A stretch of DNA of 54,618 nt from Silicimonas sp. (GTDB taxonomy: Bacteria; Pseudomonadota; Alphaproteobacteria; Rhodobacterales; Rhodobacteraceae): the NCBI GenBank assembly GCA_013002465.1, contig JABDJO010000122.1:1-54618 (forward strand), written 5' to 3'. Position numbers and translations under genes: made by a program. Shown here in pieces: positions 8,609 to 17,523 of the stretch. How positions within the stretch are numbered: the stretch's first letter is position 1; each line of letters opens with the position of its first letter. The notes beneath the pieces are model-generated. The model was not told the DNA's origin. It did no database searches and worked only from the letters and a program-made list of their open reading frames with translations.

Positions 8609-8681
8609 TCAAAAATACTCCGGGGGAGCGCTCAAAGAGCGCTGGGGCAGAGCCCCAAGTCAAAACTTTTCCGCGAAAAGT
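8609..8681. repeat. Three consecutive hairpins between convergent genes (dispersed-repeat/terminator type)
   Basis: Between the convergent recO and META lipoprotein genes lie AGCGCTC-AAA-GAGCGCT (8627-8643), GGGGC-AGA-GCCCC (8644-8656) and ACTTTTC-CGC-GAAAAGT (8665-8681), all perfect stems with three-base loops. They follow an AAAAATACTCCGGGGGAG segment. As far as I recall, this arrangement recurs between genes in Rhodobacteraceae genomes. It probably ends transcription from both sides. Only one copy is present in this window. Confidence 0.7.
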
Positions 8682-8697
8682 ATTGCGCCCGGCCCGA

Positions 8698-9084
8698 TCA
8701 CTCGGCGCGAAAGATCATCTCGGTGCCGTCTTCGCTTGACAGGATCAAGGTGTCCCCCTGCACCTCGACCAGGGTCATGTCCGCAAGCGCCGCAAAGAAC
8801 ACCTGCTCATCCGCCATCGCCAGACAGGCCCGCCGGGTTGCGGCAATCGGCCCAAGCGCCAACCAGGGATAGGGGGCAGTCTGATCCGCCGACCATCGGT
8901 TGCAGGGCGCCTCGCCAAAAGCGCGTCCGGTCTCGGGAAACGAAATGCTCGCCCGGGCATCGAAGGCTTTGCCATCAATCTCGGCCAGCACATAGACCGC
9001 ATCCGGATCCGCATAGCCCGACACGGTTTCGTCGGCACAACCCGCAAACGGCAAAACAAGAGAAAGGACCAGAACGCGCCACAT
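8698..9084 (-). CDS. META domain lipoprotein
   Basis: A 128-residue predicted lipoprotein. The N-terminus is a short signal peptide ending in the lipobox PFAGC (Cys16), so it should be anchored in the cell envelope. The remaining part fits the META/HslJ domain: the AEIDGKAFDARASISF and GEAPCNRWSA segments match the G(x)CN core of that fold, and a second conserved cysteine occurs in TRRACLAMADEQVFFAAL. META proteins have been linked to motility and drug or heat resistance, but the role here is unknown. Its upstream region contains three TTGTAC sites at 32-base spacing, described separately. Confidence 0.8.
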   Translation of the reverse strand: MWRVLVLSLVLPFAGCADETVSGYADPDAVYVLAEIDGKAFDARASISFPETGRAFGEAPCNRWSADQTAPYPWLALGPIAATRRACLAMADEQVFFAALADMTLVEVQGDTLILSSEDGTEMIFRAE

Positions 9085-9134
9085 AGGGGCCAGACTGCCG
9101 GTTACGATCCCTTAACTCAAGCGTTCGCTACAGC

Positions 9135-9204
9135 GTACAAAACGGAAAATCCGCCGGTCTTGACGTGTACAATTCGTACGCGCGTTGCGTGCGAACGCGT
9201 ACAA
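9135..9204 (-). promoter_or_regulatory. Three TTGTAC sites at 32-base spacing upstream of the META lipoprotein gene
   Basis: Read on the minus strand, TTGTAC occurs at 9204-9199, 9172-9167 and 9140-9135, each exactly 32 bases from the next, with partly matching extensions (TTGTACGCG, TTGTACACG, TTGTACGCT). The nearest is about 50 bases from the lipoprotein start codon. An inverted repeat GTACGCG (9176-9182) / CGCGTAC (9196-9202) overlaps the upstream site. The same core and spacing recur at 47400-47437. This looks like a phased array of regulator binding sites; the regulator is unknown. Confidence 0.5.
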
Positions 9205-9205
9205 G

Positions 9206-10864
9206 CTAGCCAAGCAATCTACGTGCGATGACCTGCGCCTGTATCTCGGCGGCCCCTTCAAAGATGTTCAGGATACGCGCATCACACAGGATCCGGCTGA
9301 TCCCGTACTCCAGTGCAAACCCGTTACCCCCATGAATTTGCAGCGCATTATCCGCCGCCGCCCAGGCCACGCGGGCACCCAGAAGCTTGGCCATGCCCGC
9401 TTCCAGATCACAGCGCCGGTCTTCGTCCTTTTCCCGGGCAGAGAAATACGTAAGTTGCCGCGCCACCATGATCTCGACCGCCATCATCGCCAGCTTCGAG
9501 GCGACACGAGGGAATGAAATCAAGGGCTTACCGAATTGCTTCCTGTCTTGGGCGTATTGCAATCCCACGTCCAAAGCCGACTGAGCCACCCCGATCGCAC
9601 GCGCCGCCGTCTGGATCCGGGCGCTTTCGAATGTCTGCATCAACTGCTTGAAACCCTGGCCTTCTTTCCCGCCCAGCAGGTTCTCGCCCTTCACCCGGAA
9701 GTCGTCGAAGTTGACTGTGTATTCCTTCATCCCGCGATAGCCCAGGACTTCGATCTCGCCACCGGAAAGCCCTTCATCAACAAAAGGTTGGGCGTCTGTG
9801 CCGGGCGTCTTTTCGGCCAGAAACATCGACAACCCACGATAGTCATCGGTGTCTGCCACAGACCGCGCAAGCACCGTCATCACATGGGTGCGCGCGGCGT
9901 GGGTGATCCAGGTCTTGTTGCCGGAGATCACCCAATCCTCGCCATCCTTTGTCGCCTTGGTCCGCAATGATCCCAGATCAGATCCGGTGTTCGGCTCGGT
10001 GAAAACCGCCGTGGGCAAAACCTCACCCGAAGCAAGTGACGGAAGCCATTGTGTTTTTTGCGCATCCGTCCCGCCGCAGATGATCAATTCGGCCGCAATT
10101 TCCGACCGGGTACCAAGGGAACCGACACCGATGTAGCCGCGGGAAAGCTCTTCGGACACCACGACCATCGAAGCTTTCGAAAGCCCGAAGCCGCCGAATT
10201 CCTCGGGGATGGTCAGGCCAAAGACACCCATTTCGGCAAGCTCTTCAATAACTTCCATCGGGATCAGCTCGTCGTTCAGGTGCCAGTCGTGCGCGAAAGG
10301 TTCGACCTTCTCCCGGGCAAAGCGACGGAACTGTTCGCGGATCATCTCCAACTCGTCATCCAGGCCGGTGGCGCCATAGGTGATGTCTGCAGTGCGCTCT
10401 CGGATAAATTCGACAAGCCGCATTCTTGCAGCCTGGCTGTTGCCTGATCTGGTCAGGGTCACAACCGCCGGTGTCATCAGAACCTGTTGATCGTCTTGGG
10501 ATAATCCCAAATCCTGTGGGCGAATGATCTCGCCCTGACTCATCGGAATGCCACCTTGAAGCTGGCAAAGGTACTCGCCAAACGCGATCTGATGGATCAG
10601 TTGTTCCAACTCGCCGAACTTGCCCTCGGCGTCCAGTTTCTCGGCCCAGCCCTGCATTTGCCTTAGCGCTTCCACATATGTCGCGATCCAGGCCAAACCA
10701 TGGGCCGCCGTCTGTTCCGCTTCCAACCTCGACGCACTGACCTTGCCATCCACACGCAATGCTTCTCCGACACACTCGCGCGCCCGCGTCAGCAGGGCAT
10801 CCGCTGGCTTCAACGAGGCCTTGGTTTGGGCCAAAAGATCTGAAATTACGGGCGTTTCTGTCAT
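9206..10864 (-). CDS. mcd: (2S)-methylsuccinyl-CoA dehydrogenase (acyl-CoA dehydrogenase family)
   Basis: FAD-dependent acyl-CoA dehydrogenase expected to oxidise (2S)-methylsuccinyl-CoA to mesaconyl-CoA in the ethylmalonyl-CoA pathway for acetyl-CoA assimilation. The protein is 552 residues; the start is set at the ATG at 10864, because the frame upstream is not family-like. The first 160 residues form the extra N-terminal helical region (VHGLAW-like HGLAWIATYVEALRQMQGW and IAFGEYLCQLQGGIPMSQGE) that distinguishes Mcd from ordinary acyl-CoA dehydrogenases. The normal three-domain core follows, with FTEPNTGSDLGSLRTKA, TWITHAARTH and the C-terminal IHGGNGFALEYGISRILCDARI. The assignment to Mcd rests on this extension; a different long acyl-CoA dehydrogenase is the alternative. 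Confidence 0.8.
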   Translation of the reverse strand: MTETPVISDLLAQTKASLKPADALLTRARECVGEALRVDGKVSASRLEAEQTAAHGLAWIATYVEALRQMQGWAEKLDAEGKFGELEQLIHQIAFGEYLCQLQGGIPMSQGEIIRPQDLGLSQDDQQVLMTPAVVTLTRSGNSQAARMRLVEFIRERTADITYGATGLDDELEMIREQFRRFAREKVEPFAHDWHLNDELIPMEVIEELAEMGVFGLTIPEEFGGFGLSKASMVVVSEELSRGYIGVGSLGTRSEIAAELIICGGTDAQKTQWLPSLASGEVLPTAVFTEPNTGSDLGSLRTKATKDGEDWVISGNKTWITHAARTHVMTVLARSVADTDDYRGLSMFLAEKTPGTDAQPFVDEGLSGGEIEVLGYRGMKEYTVNFDDFRVKGENLLGGKEGQGFKQLMQTFESARIQTAARAIGVAQSALDVGLQYAQDRKQFGKPLISFPRVASKLAMMAVEIMVARQLTYFSAREKDEDRRCDLEAGMAKLLGARVAWAAADNALQIHGGNGFALEYGISRILCDARILNIFEGAAEIQAQVIARRLLG

Positions 10865-10903
10865 GGCGACATTTCCGTCATGTGGCATGGGATCCCTCGT
10901 ATT

Positions 10904-10939
10904 CTGCAACTGCGAGATATATTTTGAATGCAAGTGCAG
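10904..10939. promoter_or_regulatory. Inverted repeat upstream of mcd
   Basis: CTGCAACTGC (10904-10913) and GCAAGTGCAG (10930-10939) form an inverted repeat, eight of ten positions matching, around an AT-rich centre of 16 bases. It lies 40-75 bases upstream of the mcd start in the divergent gap with the TauE gene. It could be an operator or contain the promoter; TGCAA-type motifs are bound by RamB-like acetate/propionate regulators, but this link is only a guess. Confidence 0.35.
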
Positions 10940-11034
10940 CGCAAGAAGATTGCGCCCGTGCGGGAAAAATCGACTAAATCTGTCTTTCTGGCAATGCAAC
11001 TTCCAAGGTTCGAAGCAACGAGATAACAGACCGC

Positions 11035-11796
11035 ATGATCGCTTCGCTGGACTTCATCGCCCTTATCGCCGCGATCCTGCTGGGAGTTCTGGCAGGATTG
11101 ATCAAAGGCATGACAGGTTTCGCGATGCCCATGATCCTTGTTTCGGGCCTGGGGTCGTTTCTGGCGCCGGAACTGGCCATAGCCGGAATGATCCTGCCGA
11201 CGCTGGTCACCAACCTGTGGCAAGCCCTGCGCCAAGGGCCAGCGGCGGCGCTGCAATCTGCGCGTAACCACTGGATTTTTCTGGTAGTATCCTTGTTCAC
11301 CATCGCGTTTGCGGCGCAACTGGTGACGCGCATATCCTCCGAGTTACTGTTCCTGATCCTTGGCGTGACCGTCGCCGCGTTCGCCAGCCTGCAACTGGCC
11401 GGATGGCATCCCCGGATCAATGTCGGAAACCGTCGTACAGCCGAAATCGGTGGCGGCTTGTTCGCAGGCACCATGGGCGGTCTGGCGGGAGTCTGGGGGC
11501 CGCCGACAGTTTTGTACCTGACCGCACTGGACACGCCCAAGACGGAACATGTGCGCATTCAAGGCGTGGTTTATGGGACCGGTTCGATCGTGCTGGCCCT
11601 TGCCCATTTCAGGTCGGGTCTTCTGTCCGGTCCGGGTTTGGACCTTTCAGCCCTTCTGATCCTGCCTGCCGTGATCGGATTGCTCGTGGGATTTGCCGTA
11701 CAAGACAGAATGGACCAGGACAGATTCCGCTGGATTGTCCTGGTGGTGTTGATCGTTGGAGGTCTGAACCTCGTGCGGCGGGCCTTGCCGGGGTGA
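11035..11796 (+). CDS. TauE/SafE family sulfite/organosulfonate exporter-like membrane protein
   Basis: An integral membrane protein of 253 residues with about eight hydrophobic segments. The N-terminal repeat has GVLAGLIKGMTGFAMPMILVSGLG and the second repeat GGLFAGTMGGLAGVWGPPTVLYLTAL, the two related motifs of the TauE/SafE (DUF81) family. Members export sulfite, sulfoacetate or other small anions; the substrate here is unknown. It is divergent from mcd and its stop is only two bases from the end of pckA on the other strand. Confidence 0.85.
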   Translation: MIASLDFIALIAAILLGVLAGLIKGMTGFAMPMILVSGLGSFLAPELAIAGMILPTLVTNLWQALRQGPAAALQSARNHWIFLVVSLFTIAFAAQLVTRISSELLFLILGVTVAAFASLQLAGWHPRINVGNRRTAEIGGGLFAGTMGGLAGVWGPPTVLYLTALDTPKTEHVRIQGVVYGTGSIVLALAHFRSGLLSGPGLDLSALLILPAVIGLLVGFAVQDRMDQDRFRWIVLVVLIVGGLNLVRRALPG

Positions 11797-11798
11797 AC

Positions 11799-13403
11799 TT
11801 AGCCTATCGCCACGGCTTTCACATCATCGTCGATGTGGTCCTCGTACTGGGCAAAGTTCTCCGAGAACATTTTGACCAGCTTGGCAGCTTGACGGTCATA
11901 TGCCTCGCCGTTGTCCCAGGTACGCCGCGGATCCAGAAGGATGTCCGGCACAGCACTTGCCTTTACGGTAACAGGCACGTCAAACCCGAAGTTGGGATCC
12001 TTGCGGAATTGGGCGTTTTCGAGGGAGCCATCGAGGGCGGCGGTCAAAAGTGCGCGGGTCGCCTTGATCGGCATACGGCTTCCGGTGCCGAAAGCACCGC
12101 CGGTCCAGCCGGTGTTGACCAGCCAGCAGGTTGTGCCGTGTTTGGCGATCTTGTCGCGCAACAGGGCGCCATAAACTTCTGGGCGACGTGGCATGAAAGG
12201 TGCGCCGAAACAGGTTGAAAATGTCGGTTCCGGTTCGGTCACGCCGCGTTCGGTGCCAGCTACCTTCGACGTGAAGCCCGACAGGAAGTGATACATCGCC
12301 TGGGCCGGGGTCAGCCGTGCAATCGGGGGAAGCACACCAAAGGCATCGCAGGTCAGCATGATGACGTTCTTTGGATGTCCGCCAAGCGCCGTCGTCGAGG
12401 CATTCGAGATGTAGTGCATCGGATAGGCGCATCGCATGTTCGCGGTCAGGCTGTCGTCGTCGAAATCAAGCTCTTTGGTCTCGGGATCGAAGACCATGTT
12501 TTCGATCACGGTGCCGAACTTCGACGTTGTATCGTAGATTTCCGGCTCGGCCTCGCGGCTGAGATTGATGGTCTTGGCATAGCAGCCGCCTTCGAAATTG
12601 AAGATGCCGCGATCGGACCAGCCGTGTTCGTCATCGCCGATAAGGACCCGGTTTGGGTCAGCCGAAAGCGTGGTCTTGCCGGTGCCCGAAAGTCCGAAAA
12701 AGACTGCGGAATCAACCGGATTGCCCGAGGCATGGTTGGCCGAACAATGCATGGGCATGACATTCTTTTCGGGCAGCATGTAATTCAGAAGCGTGAAGAC
12801 CGATTTCTTGTTCTCACCGGCATATTCAGTGCCGCCGATCAGGATCAGCTTTTTGTCGAAGTTCATCGCAATGATTGTGTCCGACCGGCAGTTATGACGT
12901 TCTGGGTCTGCCTTGAACGTCGGACAGTTGATCACGGTGAACTCTGGCGCGAAACTGTCCAGTTCGTCGCGCTCAGGACGGCGCAGCATGTGACGGATAA
13001 ACAGCGAATGCCAGGCAAGCTCGGTGACCAGACGTACGTCAAGCCGGTGAGTTGAATCGGCCCCGGCATAAAGGTCCTGCACAAAGTAGTCACGGCCCTT
13101 CATATGGGCGAGCATGTCATCATGAAGGGTGTCGAACCCCTCGGAACTCATGGCGCGGTTGTTTTCCCACCAGATCGTATCCTGGACGAGGTCCGACTTG
13201 ACGACGTGCTTGTCCTTTGGGGACCGTCCGGTGAACTTTCCAGTCGACACCAAAAGCGCCCCACCCCGGCCAAGGGTGCCTTCGCTGCGGCACAGGGATT
13301 GCTGTATCAAATCGGGTTCAATCAGGTTGTAATGGACTTCTCCCAGCCCCGTAATTCCCTGGTGTTCCAGTGTCTTGTCTGGATTGACCCGGCCAACGCT
13401 CAT
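11799..13403 (-). CDS. pckA: Phosphoenolpyruvate carboxykinase (ATP)
   Basis: Converts oxaloacetate and ATP to phosphoenolpyruvate, CO2 and ADP, the entry to gluconeogenesis. It has 534 residues, typical of the ATP-dependent class. The P-loop GLSGTGKTT is at about 237-245, preceded by the [21 protein letters not shown] segment and followed by the metal-binding [21 protein letters not shown]. The start at 13403 has an AGGGAGC site upstream; the 12-codon extension in the same frame is not conserved. Its neighbours are the chvI-chvG genes, an arrangement seen in many Alphaproteobacteria in which ChvI-dependent acid or carbon regulation of pckA is known. The upstream gap has several GCGCC-centred repeats. 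Confidence 0.96.
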   Translation of the reverse strand: MSVGRVNPDKTLEHQGITGLGEVHYNLIEPDLIQQSLCRSEGTLGRGGALLVSTGKFTGRSPKDKHVVKSDLVQDTIWWENNRAMSSEGFDTLHDDMLAHMKGRDYFVQDLYAGADSTHRLDVRLVTELAWHSLFIRHMLRRPERDELDSFAPEFTVINCPTFKADPERHNCRSDTIIAMNFDKKLILIGGTEYAGENKKSVFTLLNYMLPEKNVMPMHCSANHASGNPVDSAVFFGLSGTGKTTLSADPNRVLIGDDEHGWSDRGIFNFEGGCYAKTINLSREAEPEIYDTTSKFGTVIENMVFDPETKELDFDDDSLTANMRCAYPMHYISNASTTALGGHPKNVIMLTCDAFGVLPPIARLTPAQAMYHFLSGFTSKVAGTERGVTEPEPTFSTCFGAPFMPRRPEVYGALLRDKIAKHGTTCWLVNTGWTGGAFGTGSRMPIKATRALLTAALDGSLENAQFRKDPNFGFDVPVTVKASAVPDILLDPRRTWDNGEAYDRQAAKLVKMFSENFAQYEDHIDDDVKAVAIG

Positions 13404-13514
13404 GATGCTTGCTCCCTGGCAGTCTGAAAGTGGCCACATCGGGCCAAATTGCTGTCTCTGATATGCATATAAGCTGGCTTTCCAGAGGGTGAACAGGACT
13501 GAAACGAACAGTTA

Positions 13515-13723
13515 GCGCCATCAAATCAATGAATTTTCGGGTTTAGCGCCAACAAAGAAGGCAGGTTGGCGCCTCGGCAAGAAAACTGCGGCAAATTAGC
13601 CATTCTGAAACAAAAATACCGTTCGTATAGCGTGGTAAATGACGATGATTCGCACATTATTGTTGAATTACCCCAAGGCAGACACGAATATGCCCGAAAA
13701 AAGACACCGTATAATGCGCCAAC
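13515..13723. promoter_or_regulatory. pckA-chvI intergenic region with repeated GCGCCA(A/T)C sites
   Basis: The 355-base gap between the divergent pckA and chvI genes is noncoding and AT-rich. It contains GCGCCATC (13515-13522), GCGCCAAC (13546-13553), its perfect inverse GTTGGCGC (13565-13572) and GCGCCAAC again (13716-13723). The middle two make an inverted repeat with an 11-base spacer, and the first two are preceded by TTA, giving TTAGCGCCA. The CG-centred shape resembles operators of LacI-family central-carbon regulators (CceR/PckR type); ChvI itself is another candidate. The site near 13716 is about 40 bases before the chvI start. Confidence 0.45.
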
Positions 13724-13758
13724 AATAAGGCGTGCATGAGCAGTAAAAGGAACAATCC

Positions 13759-14460
13759 ATGTCCAGGATCGCACTGGTCGATGACGACCGGAATATTCTG
13801 ACGTCTGTCTCAATGACCCTTGAGGCAGAGGGTTTCGAGGTCGAGACCTACAACGACGGGCAGGCTGCCCTCGATGCGTTTAACAAGAAACTGCCAGATA
13901 TGGCGGTATTCGATATCAAGATGCCCCGAATGGATGGCATGGACCTGCTTCAGCGTGTGCGGCAGAAAACGTCAATGCCGGTCATTTTCTTAACTTCCAA
14001 GGACGATGAGATTGACGAAGTTCTGGGACTTCGCATGGGGGCGGACGATTACGTCAAGAAGCCGTTTTCGCAGCGCTTGCTGGTCGAACGCATTCGCGCG
14101 CTTTTGCGGCGCCAGGAAGTGATTGCTGGCGATGTTGAAGGCGAAGTCGATACAGCACAGGTCATGGTCCGTGGCGAACTACGTATGGATCCATTGCGTC
14201 ACTCGGTGACCTGGAAAAGTCGGGAAGTTTCGCTGACGGTAACCGAATTTCTGCTCTTGCAGGCACTGGCGCAACGCCCGGGTTTCGTGAAAAGCCGGGA
14301 TCAGTTGATGGACGTTGCCTATGACGATCAGGTCTACGTCGACGACCGCACAATCGACAGTCATATCAAGCGGCTTCGCAAGAAAATGCGCATGGTCGAC
14401 GATGATTTTTCGGCGATCGAGACGTTGTATGGCATCGGATATCGCTACAACGAAGAATAA
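13759..14460 (+). CDS. chvI: Two-component response regulator ChvI
   Basis: An OmpR/PhoB-type response regulator of 233 residues. The receiver domain (1-120) has the acidic pocket DDD at 8-10, the phosphoacceptor Asp52 in [10 protein letters not shown], Thr in FLTSKDD and Lys in VKKPFS. The C-terminal winged helix (about 140-233) has [19 protein letters not shown] and the recognition segment [16 protein letters not shown]. It is the partner of the adjoining sensor kinase. In rhizobia and relatives ChvI controls envelope, acid-stress and exopolysaccharide genes; that role is carried over here by homology and gene order. A GGA-containing site precedes the ATG. Confidence 0.94.
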   Translation: MSRIALVDDDRNILTSVSMTLEAEGFEVETYNDGQAALDAFNKKLPDMAVFDIKMPRMDGMDLLQRVRQKTSMPVIFLTSKDDEIDEVLGLRMGADDYVKKPFSQRLLVERIRALLRRQEVIAGDVEGEVDTAQVMVRGELRMDPLRHSVTWKSREVSLTVTEFLLLQALAQRPGFVKSRDQLMDVAYDDQVYVDDRTIDSHIKRLRKKMRMVDDDFSAIETLYGIGYRYNEE

Positions 14461-16179
14461 ATGACCGCGGCGGGGGTCAATATGCAGGGCGTAAAACCAG
14501 TCAACCAAGCCGATGTGGTATTGGGCGAAGACTGGATCGGGGCGGATGCCGCGGCCGAAAGCGTCGCGCGAGCGAAACGGGACAAGCGTGGCGTAATCGC
14601 CATGAACCGATCCCCGCTCGCGCGGAAAATCATCACGTTCAACCTGCTGGCAATCCTCGTCCTTGTGGCGGGGGTTTTGTTCTTGAACCCGTTCCGCGAC
14701 GGTTTAGTTTATCAACGCGAACAAGCGATTGTTAGCGAAGCCCAGTTGCTGGCCGGTTTCCTCGGTACTCAGTTCGACGCCGATGCGCCGGTCGATCTTG
14801 GCGGCGATGATGTCGCGGTCGTGACGCGGATGCTGGGAACCCTTCCCTTGCCCGCTGGCGCCTCGGTCTTCGTCTATGACGCCGACGGTGCCATCGTGGC
14901 TTCGGCAGATGCGAAAGAGCGTGCGTCCAATGTTTCGGGTTCGGGCGAGCGATCGACGATGATCACCGATTTTCTGGATGCACTTTGGAATGGGGTCGCA
15001 TCCATCTTCGGTCGCGATGTCGGGCGGCCAGCGGCGGAAACCGACAATGCAGTTTTGGTCAAGGACTTGGTCAATGCGGCACTTGCCAATGGTACCGAGG
15101 TCAGGTCGTCCACCGATCTCCATGGAAACACCATTTTTACCGTGGCTACGCCGATCCATAACGGTCCGACGGCAGTTGGTGTTGTGGCCATCGCCAGTGC
15201 GGCCGGCGAAATCGACGGCCTTGTCAGGGCCGAGCGTGAACAGATCCTGCAAATGTTCGTGATCGCGATTCTGGTGTCGGTTGGCCTGAGCCTTGTTCTG
15301 GCATCGACCATCGCAAATCCTTTGTCCGACCTCGCTGCCGCCGCCGAAATCGGACGCGAAAAGAACGCGCGAAAATTCAGCCCAAGTCGGGTTCGCATCC
15401 CGGATCTGACCGCACGGCCCGACGAAATCGGTCGGTTGTCGGCGGCTCTCAGGGGCATGGTTGCGGCACTTTATGATCGGATCGACGCAAACGAACAATT
15501 CGCAGCCGACGTGGCCCATGAAATCAAGAACCCACTCGCCTCGTTGCGTTCGGCGGTTGCGTCATTGCGGGTCGCAAAGCGCGAAGATCAGCAAAGCAAG
15601 CTGCTGGATGTCGTCGAACATGACACCCGCCGGTTGGACCGGCTGGTCAGCGACATCTCGAACGCGTCACGGCTGGACAGCGAGCTTGTCAAAGAAGAAG
15701 AGGCTCCATTCGATCTATTGAAGATGATCGGCAACCTGGCGGACTATCTTGGTAATGAGGCGCGCGAGAAGGGTGTTGAGTTCATCACCGACATGCCGAC
15801 TGATCCGATTGAGATCGAAGGGTTGGAGTCGCGCCTGGCGCAGGTTTTCGTGAACTTGTTGTCCAATGCGATTTCGTTCTGCGACGACGGCGATGCCATT
15901 CGGGTCTGGGTGCGCAAACGTGAGAATCGCGTGCTGGTAGTGGTCGAAGACACCGGCCCAGGTATTCCCGAGCAAGCTTTGACCAAGATCTTCAACCGGT
16001 TCTACACCGAGCGTCCCGTCGATCACTTCGGCAACAACTCGGGCCTGGGGTTGGCCATTTCAAAGCAGATTGTCGAAGCCCATGGCGGGGTGATCTGGGC
16101 TGAAAACATCCGGCCGACCGATGCGGATGTGACCTCTGACCCATTGGGGGCCCGTTTCGTCGTCGGCCTTCCCGTCTAA
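14461..16179 (+). CDS. chvG: Sensor histidine kinase ChvG
   Basis: Membrane sensor kinase of 572 residues. After a cytoplasmic N-terminal stretch of about 50 residues, a transmembrane helix (LARKIITFNLLAILVLVAGVLF), a periplasmic sensing domain (about 75-260) and a second helix (MFVIAILVSVGLSLVLAST) lead to HAMP, HisKA with His353 in DVAHEIKNPLASL, and an ATPase domain with NLLSNAI, DTGPGIP and GLGLAISK boxes. The ATG at 14461 follows the chvI stop directly. A later ATG at 14602 is possible, but part of the N-terminal extension (VVLGEDW) is conserved in this group. It is followed by hprK after ten bases, which links sensing to the PTS proteins. Confidence 0.93.
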   Translation: MTAAGVNMQGVKPVNQADVVLGEDWIGADAAAESVARAKRDKRGVIAMNRSPLARKIITFNLLAILVLVAGVLFLNPFRDGLVYQREQAIVSEAQLLAGFLGTQFDADAPVDLGGDDVAVVTRMLGTLPLPAGASVFVYDADGAIVASADAKERASNVSGSGERSTMITDFLDALWNGVASIFGRDVGRPAAETDNAVLVKDLVNAALANGTEVRSSTDLHGNTIFTVATPIHNGPTAVGVVAIASAAGEIDGLVRAEREQILQMFVIAILVSVGLSLVLASTIANPLSDLAAAAEIGREKNARKFSPSRVRIPDLTARPDEIGRLSAALRGMVAALYDRIDANEQFAADVAHEIKNPLASLRSAVASLRVAKREDQQSKLLDVVEHDTRRLDRLVSDISNASRLDSELVKEEEAPFDLLKMIGNLADYLGNEAREKGVEFITDMPTDPIEIEGLESRLAQVFVNLLSNAISFCDDGDAIRVWVRKRENRVLVVVEDTGPGIPEQALTKIFNRFYTERPVDHFGNNSGLGLAISKQIVEAHGGVIWAENIRPTDADVTSDPLGARFVVGLPV

Positions 16180-16189
16180 GAACGACCCG

Positions 16190-16615
16190 ATGCAACAGGC
16201 ACAGGGCACTGAGATCATTCATGCCAGTGCGGTGTCTCTTGGCTCGACGGGGATCTTGTTGACCGGCGCATCAGGCAGTGGCAAATCCACGATTGCTTTA
16301 GAAATGATGGCCCTAGGTGCTTCCCTTGTCGCCGACGATCGCGTCGTTGCTCAGCCTTCGGGCGAAGGCGTCTTGATTTCAGCCCCGCCAGAAATCGCCG
16401 GACGTATCGAGGCGCGTGGTCTTGGGCTTTTGCAGGGCGAACCGGTCAATGCCCGGCTTGCCGCTGTTGTCGATCTGGACCAGGTGGAAACGAAACGTCT
16501 ACCGCCTGCGCGCGAAATTTTGATTGCAGGTCGGCCTGTGCGCTTGCTCCACCGGGTTGAGACACCTGCATTCGCCTCTATGCTTTATGTCATGCTGTCC
16601 GGGGATCAGGAATGA
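16190..16615 (+). CDS. hprK: HPr kinase/phosphorylase (short alphaproteobacterial form)
   Basis: Phosphorylates HPr on a regulatory serine. The protein has only 141 residues: the kinase core without the N-terminal domain of Firmicutes HprK, which is normal for Alphaproteobacteria. The Walker A motif GASGSGKST lies near residue 26-34 and is followed by ALEMMALGASLVADDRVV, where the aspartates provide the catalytic/metal function, and by the EARGLGLL segment of the HprK signature. It ends inside the rapZ start (ATGA overlap). Its expected target is the HPr protein encoded 1.3 kb downstream in the same operon. Confidence 0.92.
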   Translation: MQQAQGTEIIHASAVSLGSTGILLTGASGSGKSTIALEMMALGASLVADDRVVAQPSGEGVLISAPPEIAGRIEARGLGLLQGEPVNARLAAVVDLDQVETKRLPPAREILIAGRPVRLLHRVETPAFASMLYVMLSGDQE

Positions 16616-17523
16616 CTGACGCGGCGATGCCCAAGAAACCAATACGTGCCATCCTGGTCACCGGTGCTTCCGGTGCGGGTCGGACAACCGCGACCCGCGC
16701 CCTTGAGGACATCGGGTTTGAAACCATCGACAATATCCCGCTGTCCTTGTTGCCGAGGGTATTTGATGGACCGGCCTCAATGCCGCCGCTTGCTATCGGC
16801 ATTGACGTGCGGAACCGGGATTTTTCGGTTGACGGAGTCGTCAGTGTTCTGGACCGAATAGCCGCCGATTCTGGTATCGAGGCGGAATTGCTGTTCCTTG
16901 ACTGCCGACCCGACGTTCTGCTGCGCAGGTACTCGGAAACCCGCCGCCGACATCCCCTGGCTCCTTCGGAAACGCCCGAGATCGGCATTGCGCGCGAAAT
17001 GGAATTGCTGGTCACCATCCGCGAACGCAGCGAACACTTGATTGACACCTCCAGCATGACGCCGCGCGCGCTTAAGGCCGAGATCGAAAGACGCTTTGCG
17101 CGGGGCGGCACCAGTGTGATGGCGCTTTCGGTTGAGAGTTTTTCTTACAAACGGGGATTGCCGCGTGGCGTCGACATGATTTTCGACATGCGGTTTCTGG
17201 CCAACCCGCACTGGCAAGAGGAACTGCGCGACCTCGACGGACGGGCTCCTGCGGTGGCGGCTTATGTCGAAGCGGATCCCCGGTTTGCTGGCTTCTTTGA
17301 AAAGTTGTCCGACCTCGTTTTGAACCTGGTCCCGGCTTACAAGGCCGAGGGAAAGACCTATCTATCCCTTGGATTGGGATGTACCGGCGGGCAACACCGA
17401 TCGGTTGCCGTTGCGGAAAGGTTGGCGAAGACCCTTGCAGAGAACGGGTGGCAGGTGTCAACTCGGCATCGGGAATTAGAGCGGCGTGACATCCAGCCGC
17501 TTGGCGTGGGGAAGACCGGGTGA
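16612..17523 (+). CDS. rapZ: RNase adapter protein RapZ (YvcJ family)
   Basis: A nucleotide-binding protein of 303 residues. The N-terminal P-loop domain starts [11 protein letters not shown], where the invariant lysine of the Walker A motif is replaced by Arg. The segments [19 protein letters not shown] and [22 protein letters not shown] follow, with the [15 protein letters not shown] motif. The C-terminal domain, which in E. coli RapZ binds GlcN6P and small RNAs, has [20 protein letters not shown]. In Proteobacteria RapZ connects amino-sugar control or the PTS to RNA turnover; its RNA targets here are unknown. It overlaps both hprK upstream and the EIIA gene downstream. Confidence 0.93.
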   Translation: MTDAAMPKKPIRAILVTGASGAGRTTATRALEDIGFETIDNIPLSLLPRVFDGPASMPPLAIGIDVRNRDFSVDGVVSVLDRIAADSGIEAELLFLDCRPDVLLRRYSETRRRHPLAPSETPEIGIAREMELLVTIRERSEHLIDTSSMTPRALKAEIERRFARGGTSVMALSVESFSYKRGLPRGVDMIFDMRFLANPHWQEELRDLDGRAPAVAAYVEADPRFAGFFEKLSDLVLNLVPAYKAEGKTYLSLGLGCTGGQHRSVAVAERLAKTLAENGWQVSTRHRELERRDIQPLGVGKTG

